A stretch of 64,000 nt of DNA from Massariosphaeria phaeospora (GCA_011032825.1 JAADJZ010000012.1:1-64000), one strand, 5' to 3'; shown: positions 42,139 to 55,100, numbered from the stretch's first letter. A program made the numbers and translations. Notes: generated from the sequence alone by a model not told the origin.

Positions 42139-44785
42139 TTAAGCTTTGGGCGGCATATAAGCTCCTCCAGCGAGTACCAAGTTCATCCTAGTGAAGATGG
42201 CCTTGTAGACCGGCGAGTCCTTGGTCGGAAACGCACTGATCTGGTCAGCCGAGACACCTGATTCCTTCGCAGCCTTCTTCGTAGTGCCCGAAGTGCCCGA
42301 GGCGCCTTTAGTAGTGAATGCGCCGTCCGCCTTGCCAGTAGCGCCATCAGCAGTCTTGAAGGTCGATTCGGTTGTCTCCTGTAGGGCATCCCAGACGCGG
42401 ACTGTCTTATCGGCACCGGCAGAAACTAAGACTGTAGACTCGACGCTCCATGACAAGGACCATATACCGCCTTTGCCGTGACCTCGCATGCGCTTCTTCC
42501 TTCGACCAGATTCGAGATTCCAGAGCATAATGGTACCAGTGTCATCTGCGCTCGCGAGGGTCTTTCCATCAGGAGAGCATGCAAGTGAAGTGACATGGCC
42601 AGGATGTCCGGTGAACAACCGTAAACAATTTCCGCCAGAGACATGCCACATACGCACCGTCTTGTCGCATGAACCGGTGAAGCAGTAGAGATTGTTGGGG
42701 TGAAAAGCAACGCAGTCGACATCGTTATCGTGTCCGACATACATCCTTAGAGACTCTATATGATCAGTTGCCCACAGACGAGCCGTGCGGTCATTTGAGC
42801 CAGTCAGGAAATAATGGCCAAGTGGTCCCCATTGCACATCCCAGACCGGACTGTTGTGACCACGGTATGCAACCAAGCACGTCCAAGTCTCTAGTGACCA
42901 AAGGCGGATGGTACTGTCCTCGGAGCAAGACAGAAGATATTGAGATTCGGTCGGTGGTCCTGTCGAATCGGGGTTGACAGTAGATGGGGAGAACGAAACT
43001 GCATAAACAGCACCGGAATGACCCACAAGGCGGCGAGACGAAGACAGTTGGGAGACGGTATCGGGAACCATTGAGCTAAGTGGCGATCCGTCAAGCGACC
43101 AGACTCGGATGTACGACTCGGCCATGCCGGCAGCGACAAGCTTGTTGTCTCCAGAGAAGTCGATGCAGTTGATACTACGCGCAATATTAGTAATGATATG
43201 TGCGAGTTCAATCCAGTTGGACTAACCTGTCATATGTGTTGTGGAAGGTGAACATTGTGACGCTAGCCGCAGGACCTACACCGCCTGTACGGCCCTCCAT
43301 CTTGTAACGATCACGGTGCTCGATGACCTTCTGGACCTCCATAGATACGTCTCTCGCCAAAGACGGCGGGAGGGGCACTAAGTCACGTGACGGCACGTCA
43401 TCGGTGGGCTCGCGTTTGATGCGCTGGTCGTACTCATCGACCAGTGAGTTTTGTCCTGGGCGCGGCAGATTCCTGGAATCTTCTTCTTGGAGAGTGGCGC
43501 GAACATCTTCCTGCAACTCTTGATCTTGGGGATATGGGCCGAGTTGTAGCTTCACCCGCGAGGCATCTGCGTCGGGGTCATGACGGTGAGTGAGTGGATG
43601 GCCAGGAGCGTGTCCCGGGATGCCCTCATCTTCTGTCGGAAGATCATCGTCCCCATGCCCACCTGCCAGAATTGAGGCAATGCTCTTCTCGGCCATTGCT
43701 GCTCGTTCGATGGTGACGATGTTCAGATGTTCTCTCAACATGTCCTGGATAGTCGAACCACCCTCGAACATTTTTGACTCGAGAAATTGGATCAAGTTGT
43801 AGAACGGCATCATTGTTAACGTGAGGCGATACCTGTTCTCCATATACATTGTAGCGATACGGCTCTCCCTAACATGCGTCGGTAACCGGATCGGGCTCAG
43901 CATCTTAATATCTTCCTCGTGTTCGCGTTCGAATAAAGACTTGTAAGAAGCGAAAAACGCTTCGGCATCCTTGGTGAAGTATTCGCGCACTAGAGCTAGA
44001 AATGAGTACACGAAAATGGGCCACAGGAGCTTTCGGAGCTCAGGCTGGTAGATCTCGAGGTTATCGTCGTGGTACTTGCGCAATAGGTCGAAGGCTTTGG
44101 TGTACTTGGTGCCGCCGAAATCAGTTGCTTGTGCCGAAGCTGAGTTCGTTGCGGCGGGCGCGGTGAGGGGTTCGGACTCCTTGCGGAGCATCGCTTCGGT
44201 GCGGACATAGCCTTTCTTGCTAAGGTATTCAAGGACCTGCTAATAGTCAATACATTGAAATCCAGAGTAAGCACAGATGAGCTCGAATGACGCACAATCT
44301 CATGGATTGTCGATGAAGAGCCTCGCGCGTTCACAGGGGCATTGAAAACACCTGGATTGGCATTGTGTGAGGACTTGGGCATGTTTCGGGGTTTACGGGG
44401 AGGGGCCATGGTGGAGATGGGTTGACGGAAGAGAGTGGGGTAAAGAAGAGAAGACGGTAAGGCGCAAGAAACACATATACATAGAGCTGGCGCCCGCAGC
44501 TCGTTCACTCTCACTCAAAACAGTGTCTTGGCTTGGCGGAGGCCCGTGAGGGTTCCCACTTTGGGAGCGCAACGGTGCGGGGTAGATAGTGACAGAGGAA
44601 AAGTTACCGTCACTGACAATTTGGTTCAGGTTCTGTTGCGATTGCGGGCCTGACTGTGCGCTCGTGGAGGAGGTAACAGAGCTCGGCGCCGGGGGCATAG
44701 CACTATGAGGCGGAACGCCCGCAGGAGGGACATTGGCTACGCTCATGCTGCGCGGGGGGCCTTGGCCGGGAGGGGGCCCTGACAT
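42139..44785 (-). CDS. TAF5: transcription initiation factor TFIID subunit 5
   Basis: Three exons: 44785-44618, 44236-43227 and 43174-42139, giving 737 residues. The first junction rebuilds the LisH motif: ...NQI joins VLEYLSKKGYVRTEAML (donor GTCAGT, acceptor GCAG, intron 381 bp); the second intron is 52 bp. A TAF5 N-terminal domain follows at about residues 103-175 (FDLLRKYHDDNLEIYQPELR). The C-terminal half has six or seven WD40 repeats (for example LLSCSEDSTIRLWSLETW, FLTGSNDRTARLWA, CFTGSCDKTVRMWHV, VLVSAGADKTVRVWD). TAF5 is a scaffold of TFIID and, in yeast, also of SAGA, in the nucleus. The N-terminal 50 residues are Pro/Ser-rich. Short frames within the first intron are not genes. Confidence 0.94.
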
Positions 44786-45295
44786 GGCCGCTGCGTTCTT
44801 CTATAGAGGGTGCGAGAGCGTCTTTCACCTCGAGGCCGAGGGAGGAGCGGTCGCGTATTTAATGGGTTGACGCGCAGCGGGTCCGGAGAGCAACTACTGA
44901 AACTACTGGGGGTGTATTAGCTGACTCTCGGGCGGCACGAAAGTGTGGCCGACGCGATTGCCGCGGAACGTGAAGCAGGTGTTGTGGTGGAGGAGCGAAG
45001 GAGAGCGGCATGCATGCGGAAAGTTGACCTCGGGAGTACGTCGAAAGCGCGGGCCTCGGGTGTGGCTGGTGCGTGTGGCGGTGGGTGGCGGTGCCGGCGA
45101 TTGCGATTAGCGGGAAGCTAGTGCGCCAAAGGTGGGGTGCACGCAAGGCTAACGTTGCCGCTAAAGGCAGGGCTCCAGGACACTTGCCGCATCCAGATTC
45201 CATAGCACCTCCGACCGCGCCGCTCATTTGCAAGTCCTGCCACACACAACGGAACTGAAACTGCACACTACACACTACACACTACACACTGCGCA
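44786..45295. promoter_or_regulatory. divergent promoter region between TAF5 and MED11
   Basis: 510 bp between two divergent start codons. It is rich in G+C with no clear TATA box. A short ACACTAC repeat (ACACTACACACTACACACT) lies at about 45267-45288, just upstream of the MED11 start. Both products act in RNA polymerase II initiation, so shared control is plausible but not shown. Confidence 0.45.
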
Positions 45296-45928
45296 ATGGC
45301 GAGCTCGCCCAGCTCCCCACAAAGCTCTTCCTCGGACGGCCCCGCCCCACCCTACCGCGGACTCGCCGCAACCCACATCCGCGCCCTCTCCCTCGCCAAC
45401 GAAACCCTCCCGCCCATGCTCCGCGCCAGCGCGACCGCCATCTCGCAGACGACAAACTCGCCCATCAACCCCCCCACCTCCACCAGCTCGCAGACCCCCG
45501 ACTCGCTCACCCGCCGCCAAGCGCTCCTCTCCGAATCCTCGTCCACATTCCTCACCCTCCTGCAGGAGGTGCGCATGCAGCTGCACTCGCAAATCGACGC
45601 GCTGGAAGCCGAGGGCGTGATCCCCGCCGAGTACATCAAGTACGTAGCGCCGCTTACAAACCGGCCGAGTACGAATTTGAGCCAGGCAGAGCAGGCGGCC
45701 GAGCAGCAAAAGGCACAGAAGGCCCATGATCCCGAGGAGAGCGTAACGAATGGCGGGTTTGGCGAGTTTGATGTCGGGGTGCTGAATGCGCGGGCGGGGG
45801 TCAGGCAGGCCGGGGGTGAGCATGTGTTGGAAAGAGTAAGGGTCGTGCTGGAGGAGCTGGTTCAGAGAGCGGAGGCAGAAGGAGCGGAGGCCGAGGCTAG
45901 CGGGGAGCAGAGGGACGTTAACGGCTGA
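45296..45928 (+). CDS. MED11: Mediator complex subunit 11
   Basis: Single exon, 210 residues. The block ATHIRALSLANETLPPMLRA followed by SATAISQTTNSP, then a Ser-rich insert, RRQALLSESSSTFLTLLQEV and QLHSQIDALEAEGVIP is the pattern of fungal MED11 proteins, which form a head-module helical bundle with MED22. The C-terminal 70 residues are Glu/Ala-rich and low in complexity. It is a nuclear component that links transcription factors to RNA polymerase II. An antisense frame at 45275-46135 is a shadow. The family call rests on recognising the N-terminal helices. Confidence 0.75.
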   Translation: MASSPSSPQSSSSDGPAPPYRGLAATHIRALSLANETLPPMLRASATAISQTTNSPINPPTSTSSQTPDSLTRRQALLSESSSTFLTLLQEVRMQLHSQIDALEAEGVIPAEYIKYVAPLTNRPSTNLSQAEQAAEQQKAQKAHDPEESVTNGGFGEFDVGVLNARAGVRQAGGEHVLERVRVVLEELVQRAEAEGAEAEASGEQRDVNG

Positions 45929-46288
45929 ACGAGGACGGGACCAGAGTGCCCGTGACTGGACACCAAAGGAACTCACCCGAAGAATGGATATGGACGAAAG
46001 GTTCAAGACACTATCTGGCTGATATGATTCGCGAGGCTTTCCTCGTGATTGCTTCACTACGACGCAACGAAAGGTCAGCGATTTCAAGCCAAGAAGGCAG
46101 TCATCAAGACAAGTGGAATGAGTGGAAGCCAACAAGCTCAGGTTTATTTACGTGGGTATAGCGGACCTCGTTTACGCCTCTGTGGAAGCCCTGTCGGATG
46201 GAGCTTGTATGAATACAGAAAATTAGACTGCCAATATAATAGCGTTCTCGGTAGGACACGTATATTTTACAACATCCTGCCCGTTCTC
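45929..46288. other. 360-bp intergenic stretch
   Basis: Convergent 3' region of MED11 and the flavin-reductase-domain gene. No repeat, RNA or further reading frame is supported. Confidence 0.5.
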
Positions 46289-48913
46289 TCATTTCCTTGC
46301 ACCATCAAGGCCATACCCTCGAAAACCCTTCTTCTCTAATGGACTCTCCATGTGCTCAGCCATTACCGCCTGGAGCTCTTCATATGAATTACCATATTGT
46401 GCTAACCCAGCATCGCCGTCTGAAAGCGTAGTATGTTCTGTATCCAGGTCAAGCCATTCATCGTCACCAGTAGAAGCACTATCGCCCCCGGATCCTACGT
46501 CTCCGAATGTTTGCGCATCCATTGGTAGCTCCTCCTTGGTGGTGACGTCGTAGTTGTACTCGGTCTGCAAGTAGCCGGCGATGGCCTCGTTCTCTTCTTC
46601 CGTACCACGGCCATGTCGATCCTTGAGTAATTTGGCGAGCAGTGTACGAACGGCGGTGGCATGAAGTCCGATATTCTTAATTTCCTTGTCCGCGGTGGGC
46701 ACCTGCACCATACAATTGTGCCCAACGCCTGCAGCAGCAAGACTATCCCTATAACTCCAAGTCATCGCCTTCATTGGGGCCATGTCAACAAATGCTTTGA
46801 GTCGACTTTCCAGCTCAGTGAACTCTAATCGATTGGCAAGCCAAGGCTTCAGCATAGAGATAACTTCAGTCTGAAATGCTCGCCTGTTCCTGAATCGGGG
46901 AACGGTCCGGCGGAGATACCTGAGCTTTTCCAGTAGGAACTCGATGTCGATACCGGTAATTAGGGGATGCACTCCGGCTTGCCGCAAGATTTCCCACGGT
47001 GGAACTAAAAGCTGCTTGTCGATGGGCGTACCAGAGCGTAAAATTACTCCTATGACTCGGTTCAGTACTACACGAGCCTCTTCCTTCGTGATGTGTCCAG
47101 ATACGATTGCCTTAGCGGGGTTGAAAAGTAGGGGAGAAGCCTCGACGTGAAGGCGGCCACGAATTCGTCCGACATAAAGTGTTGTGAACTTTATATTGCC
47201 CCCAAAGTGTATCTTTTCGGCCAAAAGTCCGTCCGACATCCGTAAAGTGGCATCGTAATTCTCCGATTTACTCTGTAGATAATTCAAAAGACGATGCTCT
47301 ATTTGTTCAAGACACTCGAGGTCAACGATGGCTATCTTCCCATTCCTAGATGGCGGCGCCGACTCCCATGGCTTAAACGGAGGAGCAAGGCCTTCAGCTC
47401 GCAACGGGTTAAGGATATCGCTAGCCAACAGGTTATGGTTGTTAGGTTGAACACCCAGAAAGGGTAGGAACCGCTTGTAATGTGTAGATAGAGCGTGAGC
47501 ATTCCGAGTTACAAGGTTCTTCGCTCTTTGCACAGCCGACGCGACGTCACTGGGAGATATACGACCATAGTAGTCGTACATGATGGGGAGATTCAAATCC
47601 CAAACCTCCGAATGCAGTTTATGTCCAGCGTTCTTCGCATGCTGTGTAAGTAGCGTTATAGTCGATATACCTAACGAGGCATAAGGAAGACGTAGCGCGT
47701 GACTGAGCTGCTTGTATGCTCCTGTCATGGGCAGGCTTAGAATCCATGGGTTGTTCTTAATGTAATTATCGATATCATTTTTCAGGGTTTGTCTGTCATG
47801 CTGCCCGGGAAGTAGCGGAAGATCCCGAAGTGTATCGACGGCAAGGAACACTGAAGCTGCTCCGCCACGTTGCCGTGATGACACTTGATGATCACGCAAC
47901 TCTTCAGCAGCCACGCTGACGTATTTGCCTTGCACGTACACAAGAGTAGATTGGAGTGTATGCTGAGACTCAATGCTGGAGATCTTAGCCACCGCGATGA
48001 TGTGGTCAGATACGGTCATTTCCTGGGTAAGCTCGCACTCCAAAGCAGCAACAACCGTGTCGTCCCGGATCTGTGGTGCAGCGGATGACGCACTACCTAG
48101 GTGACCAGAGGCTTCGGGAAGCTCAATTTGTAAGTTTTTTCTCCTTTCACTATAGGCGAGTGCATGATTTCCCTTAGTGAAAAGGTCCGCCGCCGCTGCC
48201 GAGTTTTTGTGCGCCGACAGAAAATGTACACGAAAACGGCCGTTAGCCGCTCGGATTGCGTCCAGGGTCTGGGACGGATGTTTGACATTGAACGAGATGG
48301 TGGGAGGATCAAGCGTGACAGTACTGAGAGACGAGACGGCGATACCCAGTGGTACTGGTTGATGGTACGTGGGATCGATACTGGCGGCCGTAATGATAGC
48401 GACTGAGCTGGGAACGTGGCGCATGAGTTCACGAACAGCATGCCGTAGTCGTTGATCCAGTACTACTTCGGAGTGAGAGCGTACGATGTTGTTCCTAAAG
48501 CGTAGTCGAGTCTGTTCCACCTTGATATGTTCCTGATTTATGTCTGAGTCTCGGGTTGACCTCGTGATAGATTGCTCGCCATCTTGCTCGTGGGAAGCTT
48601 CTTTAAGGGCGCTCTGGGGGGATGTCGAACTGGATTCCTCGGTATCTGACTGCGCTGCGACCTGTTCATTCTGGCGGTGGGGATGGGTCGCGATATAGGT
48701 ACGAAAGTTGCGCAGAGTTGGCTGACGTCGGGAAGGGTTCAAACAAAGACGTGCAGTATTACAAGCAGGTCTTTCTGCAAATATTGCGAGTCAGTTACGG
48801 AAACGATCAAGCAGGAAGGATAGGGCATCGGTCTCACGCGTGTAGCGGTTCCATTGGTAGAAGGCGACGAAAAACCGGGATATCAGGCGCTGCTGGGCCG
48901 CCATTGGTGCCAT
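46289..48913 (-). CDS. flavin-reductase-like domain protein, probably mitochondrial
   Basis: Two exons, 48913-48838 and 48774-46289, give 853 residues. The first is inferred: the long frame has no ATG before a stop at 48793, while an upstream ATG at 48913, a GTGAGA donor, an ACTGAC branch site and a TTGCAG acceptor restore the frame across a 63-bp intron. The joined N terminus is rich in Arg and hydrophobic residues without acidic ones (RLISRFFVAFYQW, then SRRQPTLRNFRTYIA), as in mitochondrial presequences. Residues about 125-300 form a flavin-reductase-like FMN-binding domain (LRHAVRELMRHVPSSVAIIT, PLGIAVSSLSTVTLDPPTIS, and FRVHFLSAHKNSAAAADLF). The remaining about 550 residues are not recognised and end in an acidic tail. 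The substrate is unknown; the large C-terminal extension is unusual for this family. Confidence 0.75.
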
Positions 48914-49134
48914 GAGAATGAGATAGTCTAGCTCTCCATGGTACGTTGCGAGCCTGACCGTATGTCTCCTTTGATGAAGGGCGTGGATCAAAACTCGTAA
49001 CTCGAGCGAGATCGAGGTCGCAATCACGAAAAAGATTGAGCCGAGGAAGAGCCGAAGCGCTTCACCTCCGCAAAGCTCCTCCACGCCCACTCCTGTCCCA
49101 TCACTTCTCTGCCCCAAGCACCCATATCCGACCA
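48914..49134. promoter_or_regulatory. short bidirectional promoter (flavin-reductase protein / bL31m)
   Basis: Only 221 bp separate the two inferred start codons, which face away from each other, and both products are predicted mitochondrial. No core element stands out. Long open frames run through this stretch on both strands (48791-49261 minus, 49036-49581 plus), but both lack an ATG start in it. Confidence 0.45.
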
Positions 49135-49676
49135 ATGGCCTCCCCGATTCCCTCGCCCGGCGCTCTCCGCCTTCTGCGACAAGTAATCCAGCCCCAATTG
49201 CGGCCAACGACCCAAGTGCGACACGCAACGCTCCTCCGCCGGCCGAAACGGCCCTACACATTTACGCAGCTGATCACCCTCTCCGATGGCTCATCTTTCG
49301 TACACCGCACCACGTCGCCCATCCCCATATACAAAAGTACAAAAGACACAAAAAACACGCCGCTGTGGAACCCGAGCTCGCAGAAGCTGCTGAACGTCGA
49401 GGAGGACGAGGCAGGGAAATTGGCGGCGTTCAGAGCGAAATTTGGGAGGGGATGGGATTCTGAATGTGGCAACAATCAGGTAATTTACCCCTTCAAAGTA
49501 CCTAGTGAGGAAGCAGCCGTTGATATCGTTTCATACAGGACAAAGCAGCCCAGCCGACCGACCACCTTATGGATCTTATAAGTGGACAGGGCAAAGGACA
49601 GCCAAAGAAACCCAAAACTGCTGCATCGAAAGCACCGGCTCCCGTACAATCCAAAGAAAAGTCTGGCAAGAAGTGA
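49135..49676 (+). CDS. MRPL36: mitochondrial large-subunit ribosomal protein bL31m
   Basis: Two exons, 49135-49479 and 49539-49676 (59-bp intron, donor GTAATT, acceptor ACAG), 160 residues. The presequence is basic (ALRLLRQVIQPQLRPTTQVR) and is followed by the bL31 core KRPYTFTQLITLSDGSSFVH, then TTSPIPIYKSTKDTKNTPLW and NPSSQ, and the fungal helical segment EDEAGKLAAFRAKFGRGWD. The C-terminal exon is Lys/Gln-rich, as usual for the family. It is a component of the mitochondrial ribosome. The ATG at 49135 is chosen because the open frame upstream starts with a non-ATG codon and lacks a presequence. Confidence 0.88.
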
Positions 49677-49853
49677 TATCGGCGTGTTTGGTATCTCCAG
49701 ATTACTAGCATGGTTATAACACTGTACGATATATACATATTGGTCCAATACGGTCAACACCCAAGTTACGCTCGCACGCTGTGTTTCCCATCGCCGAGCC
49801 GCTGTCCCGTGCTTGCTTGTCTTAAAATAATATGAATGAATTGGTTCGTCCGA

Positions 49854-51804
49854 TCAATCACCCAATGATATAATTCCAGCTTTGAATCGAAAGTATTTGG
49901 CGTGGTAATCTGGTGCTCGAAATGGCCAGTCGATGTAAGCCTTCACCAGCTCATCGACCATCGCCGTTGTCAGCATCCTTACTCGGAGGTTCTCTAGCTG
50001 CAATCGGCCACCTTTGGCTGGATCTCGGAGCGAGGGACAACGGTCGACCAGCTCTGACATGCCATGGGCCATGTTCTCGAGAGCCGATGTGACCGGTAGA
50101 ACCGGGCTACGGAACAAGGCTGACATGAAATCGGACCAACATTCGTAGAATTCTGAATTCTGTCCTTTTGGGATGGGCTCCGGGACGACGTCAATGAGAG
50201 ATACACGGTTCGCTGGCCAAACTTCCTCTGGTGACATGACAAGCGGCTCGTATGGACGAGCGTCCCATTGAAGACGAACAACTGGAGTCTTGAGCTGGAT
50301 TCGGTCATCGAGATCTGAGATTATTTGGCTGCGTTTGATCTGGGCGATCTTTTCAACAACTTCTTCAAAATCCTTGTTGAGGCTTTCTAGTTGCTCCAGT
50401 GCTTCCTGCTTAAGCCCGCCCTCTGGCATTTTCATTATCCGGCATTCAAGGTCATAGACCAATTCACCTAGGTCGACGGCCTTTTCCTTCTGGATTTTAT
50501 CTCTGTTGTACTGACCCGTAGCGCCCCGCTTTAGATTATTGTCCCTCCGTACGCTGCGCTCAACCTCGTCGGAAATCGCTACGTTCTTATTTTTAGTTCT
50601 GTCCTTCTGGTAACTTTCGATCACTCCTGTGGTGACTAAGCCAATGGTAGATTTGCCACTTTTTTCCTGCTCCATCAGATACTGGGACAATTCTTCTGTT
50701 CCGATAATGCCAGTGCCGTTCGACACCCGGTCAACATGCTCCGCGAAGTCGTGGACATTCTCTCTGCGGTGTTGAGGAAGCTCCATACCGTTTTCTCTAC
50801 CTCTCTTCATAGCTCCCAGAATGCTCTGTAATTCATAACGGGGTTCCCGACCGACAGTATTCCGGCCTGCCTTCCGATGGGTGTGTTGCGCTGTCACGAC
50901 CTCGGCCAATCGGGCCAGCTTCTGCAAGGTAAAGCTTGCTTTCCCTACATGGAGTTCAGATCTAGGTAGACTTCCCTTCAAGTCATCGTGCTGCAACCAG
51001 AGTAACATCCGCGCAAGGCCAAAAGAGTGGAACAACTTATTTTGCCAAGCCATGTTGGGGAACTGGAAGAGTAACTGCTTAGCAATAGAATCAAAAGCAA
51101 AGCCGGGCAGTTTTGGATCCCATATGAGCGAGCCAATGATCAGTAAGGAGTTGTTGGGTTCTTGAGCAGCCTTCTCACCCGGGAGAACGGGCTTTTGATG
51201 TGGCAAGACTCCATCCTTGATCAGCTCATCGTATGTCTCGAAAGACGTTGGGTCTTTTTGTACCAACTTGTACGTCGATCCGGGCATATCTAGGAGCGGC
51301 CGCAAGAATTCGTCGAATTTATCCATCTGCGGTTCTATAAGGATATGGCTTCGCGGTTTGAGAAAATCGTGGACCTTCTGCGACCAGAGGCCTGCGCCGG
51401 GGTTCAGATCGAGGATGTCACATCCTTTATGTTTCTCTAACGAAGATGCGATGTATTTGAGGGTATCATCTAAGGGAACATGAGTCGTCAGCTTACATTC
51501 TCGCCTTCTAGTTTGGTCTAGCTCCAGGAATCGACGTACCACATATATCTGGACTTACAATCTGTGTTCTGAGATGCGGGATCACCTTCCTAGCAATCCT
51601 CCCTACGTTCCTCCCTGGCCCCGGCTTGTACTGAATGGTTGGATTCAGCTTCTCACGCACCCGCCACGAGAGCGGGTACTGTGGATGAACTTCTAGTTCC
51701 TGTGGGGTCAAGAAGGCTGTAGCATAGCAGCAAGCGCATGCTCTGTTGGTGGTGCGACCGCGCCAATTGGTCCGCAACAATAAAGGCCGCATACGGAACG
51801 GCAT
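49854..51804 (-). CDS. mitochondrial transcription factor 1-like / rRNA adenine dimethylase fold protein
   Basis: Exons 51804-51559 and 51491-49854, 627 residues. The first exon starts with an Arg-rich presequence (MPFRMRPLLLRTNWRGRTTN) and ends RKVIPHLRTQI before a perfect GTAAGT donor; the 67-bp intron ends in GTAAG, a less common acceptor, and the frame resumes with VPLDDTLKYIASSL. The methyltransferase-like nucleotide-binding motif follows: GCDILDLNPGAGLWSQKVHD and HILIEPQMDKFDEFL. This is the KsgA/Dim1 fold used by the mitochondrial transcription factor Mtf1 of fungi; at over 600 residues it fits the longer filamentous-fungal version, and its central insertion (about residues 290-450) is charged. 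The exact splice junction and start are moderately certain. Confidence 0.72.
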
Positions 51805-52122
51805 GAGGGTGCAGATTGCTCGAAGGGTCGGTGGGATCAGGATGGCACAAATCGCAACGAAACTGGGGACGCGTTTGGCATGGGAGATCCACTGTGGACT
51901 AGCTTCTTCCGGACTAGGTTCATGGCTGTAATTCCATCTATGTGGGAGAGGCTGAACGACAAGGCGGCGTCGCGTATTTAGCGTCAAGTAAAGTGGCGGT
52001 CTTAGCGTGTTGTGGCCGCACGGACCGCCTGTGTTTACCAACAGCCCGGCGAGGCCTGAGACAGAGACAAACAGCACGTAGCAAACCGACGCAGCGTTGC
52101 CGACCGACCGACGCCGCGCACA
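51805..52122. promoter_or_regulatory. divergent promoter between MTF1-like gene and SMC4
   Basis: 318 bp between divergent start codons. G+C-rich, with overlapping spurious frames on both strands and no obvious core element. A further in-frame region upstream of 51804 lacks a usable ATG, so the 5' ends are uncertain. Confidence 0.45.
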
Positions 52123-55100
52123 ATGTCTTCCGCATCGCCTCGAAAGTCCACACGCGCGGCCGCGACGCGTCGGAAAGCCCCCGTGGTCGACGATTCCGAC
52201 GACGAGGAAAACCACGCCCCGCAGGTCAAGCAGGAAGGCGACGAAGACGAAGAAGATTTCAGACCCGCGCCAGCCCCACAAAGACCAGCGCGTCGAGGCC
52301 GTCCCCGCAAGGCCGTGGATGGGTCGGCGACTCCGAAAACTACGACGAGGAAGCGGACCCGGGTGGAGGATCCCATTGAACCTACACAAGTCTTCTCGCC
52401 CAGAAGTGCGACGCCGGAACCCGCCTCTCCCCCGAAGAAGTCGCTAAAAAAGCACACAGCGGGGAAGATTGGTCCGAGACCACGGATGTCAATAGCGGGG
52501 GGTCCGGTGGACGACGAAGCACAGCTGCCCACGCCGGAGCCCACTCAATCGCCAGAGCCGGAGCCGGAGCCTGCGCATGTGCCTGGCACGCCCCTCGCCG
52601 ACATCACAGAGAACGCCATCAACGAGAGAACACCCACAGCCGAGACCCAGCCGGCCATGGTTGACAAGGTCAACGTCCAGCACACGGTCATGGAGAAGCC
52701 CATGGACATTGTCGTGCGCAAGCGAGCAGCAGCCATCCCCACGGCAGAGACGCCTGCTGATCCGAAGGCGCGCACGGTCATCACCTATCTCGTCCTCACA
52801 AACTTCAAGAGCTATGCCGGAAGGCAGGAAGTTGGACCTTTCCACGCTTCCTTCTCCTCCGTCGTAGGACCGAACGGCTCAGGCAAGTCGAACGTCATTG
52901 ACTCGCTTTTATTTGTGTTCGGTTTCCGGGCGAGTAAAATGCGACAGGGCAAGATCTCCGCGCTCATCCATAATTCGGCTGCATTTCCGGACCTGGATCA
53001 TTGCGAGGTGGAGGTCCATTTTGAAGAAGTCATGGACCAGCCGGGCGGAGGCCGTGAGGTTATCCCGGACTCAAAGTTGGTCATTTCTCGCAGGGCATTC
53101 AAGAACAACGCCAGCAAGTACTATATAAACAATAAGGAGTCGAGCTTCACGATAGTCACAACTTTACTCCGAGACCGAGGGGTTGACCTGGATCATAAGC
53201 GCTTCTTGATCCTGCAAGGCGAGGTTGAGTCCATTGCTCAAATGAAGCCTAAGGCCGGGAATGAGCACGAAGATGGCCTCCTTGAATATCTGGAGGACAT
53301 CATCGGGACATCCAAGTACAAAACACCAATTGAGGAGTCGGCAACCGAGACCGAAACGCTCAACGAAGTTTGCATGGAGAAGAACAATCGAGTGCAACAT
53401 GTTGAGAAGGAGAAGAGCGGCCTCGAGGACAAAAAGAACAAGGCATTGGCTTATATTCGTGACGAGAACGAGTTGGCGACAAAAAAGGCTGGGCTATATC
53501 AAATCTACATTTCCGACTTCGATGACCACATTCAGGTCACTCAGGAATCTGTCAGTCAAATGGAAGCACAGTTGACTGATGAGCTACAGAAACATCAAGG
53601 CAGTGAAGAGGTTATCAAGCAACTTGACAAACAGTACAAGAAGGGCTCCAAGGAATATGAGCGGCTGGAGAAGCAAACACAAGAGGTTCTTAAGGAGACG
53701 GCGCGATTCGACAAGGAAACTGTAAAATTTGAGGAGAAGAGGAAGTTCTTGTCTGGAAAGCAGAAGAAGCTGGAGAAGGCAAAGGAGACGAGCAAATACG
53801 GTGTCTCCGAATCCGACACTCTCACAAAACAGTATGCGACTGATATTGAGCGCTGTGCAACTGAAATTGCCGACTTAGAGAAAATCATGAAGTCTGAAGA
53901 GAAGGAGCTAGAGGCAATTCGCGCAAGCTTGGCTGGAAAGACCCAGGGACTGTCCGACGACATTGCTGCCAAGCAAAAATCCCTTGAACCGTGGAGTTCC
54001 AAGATCAATGGGAAACAGTCTGCTATCGCGGTTGCCCAAAGTGAACTCGACATCCTTCGCGAGAAGGAGAATGCCGGCGCAAAGGGTATAGCTGAAGTTG
54101 AGGCAAAGATCTCGGCTTACCAAGAATCGAAACAGAGCAAGGCGATTGAGCTTGAAGAATGCAAAGATGAGCAGAAAAGAGTTGAGAATGATGCGAACAA
54201 GATCCAGTCGCAAATCGACGAGTTGACTCAGAACGAGCCCACTCTTCGGACGAAGTTATCGGGTGCCAGACAGAAGGCTGACGAGGCCCGCGCAAGCCTA
54301 TCAGCAACTCAGACTCAAGGAAACGTACTAACTGGACTTATGAGACTGAAAGAGTCCGGCCGCATAAGTGGATTCCACGGACGACTTGGTAACCTGGGCG
54401 CAATTGATCAGAAATATGACGTCGCAATTTCAACCGCATGTCCTCAGTTGGACAACTTAGTCGTAGACTCAGTCGAGGTCGGACAACAGTGCATCGATTA
54501 TCTGAGGAAGAACAATCTCGGCCGGGCCAACTTTGTTTGCCTGGATCGACTCTCACAGCGTGACCTCTCCCTAGTCGACACGCCTGATAGAGTCCCTCGT
54601 CTTTTTGATCTTGTCAAACCTAAGCACGACAAGTTCAGACCTGCTTTCTTCAGCGTTCTCCAGCACACCCTCGTCGCCAAAGACCTCGAACAGGCCAACT
54701 GTATCGCGTATGGCGTAAAGAGATGGAGGGTGGTTACGCTAGATGGCCAACTCATCGACAAGTCAGGTACGATGAGTGGTGGCGGGACTCGGGTCGCGAA
54801 GGGAGGCATGTCTTCGAAGCTGGCTTCAGATGTTTCGAAGGAACAGGTCGTCAAACTGGAGCATGACCGGGACGCGCTTGAACAAACGTTCACTGAGCTT
54901 CAGCAGCAACTGCGAGCCATGGAGACTGAGTTACGCAATCTGAAGGACCAGACTCCGCAACTGGAAACCAAGGCGCAAAAGATCGTGCTTGAGCTAGACA
55001 ACTTCGATCGTAACATCGCAGATTCTCAGCGTCGCATGAAGGAAATAGGCACCGAACAGACTACGTCGAAGTCCGACAAGAGCAGAATATCGACATTAGA

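Noticed and set aside
45275..46135. 286-residue minus-strand frame over MED11
   Set aside because: Antisense shadow with Gly/Arg-rich low complexity; MED11 is the recognisable product.
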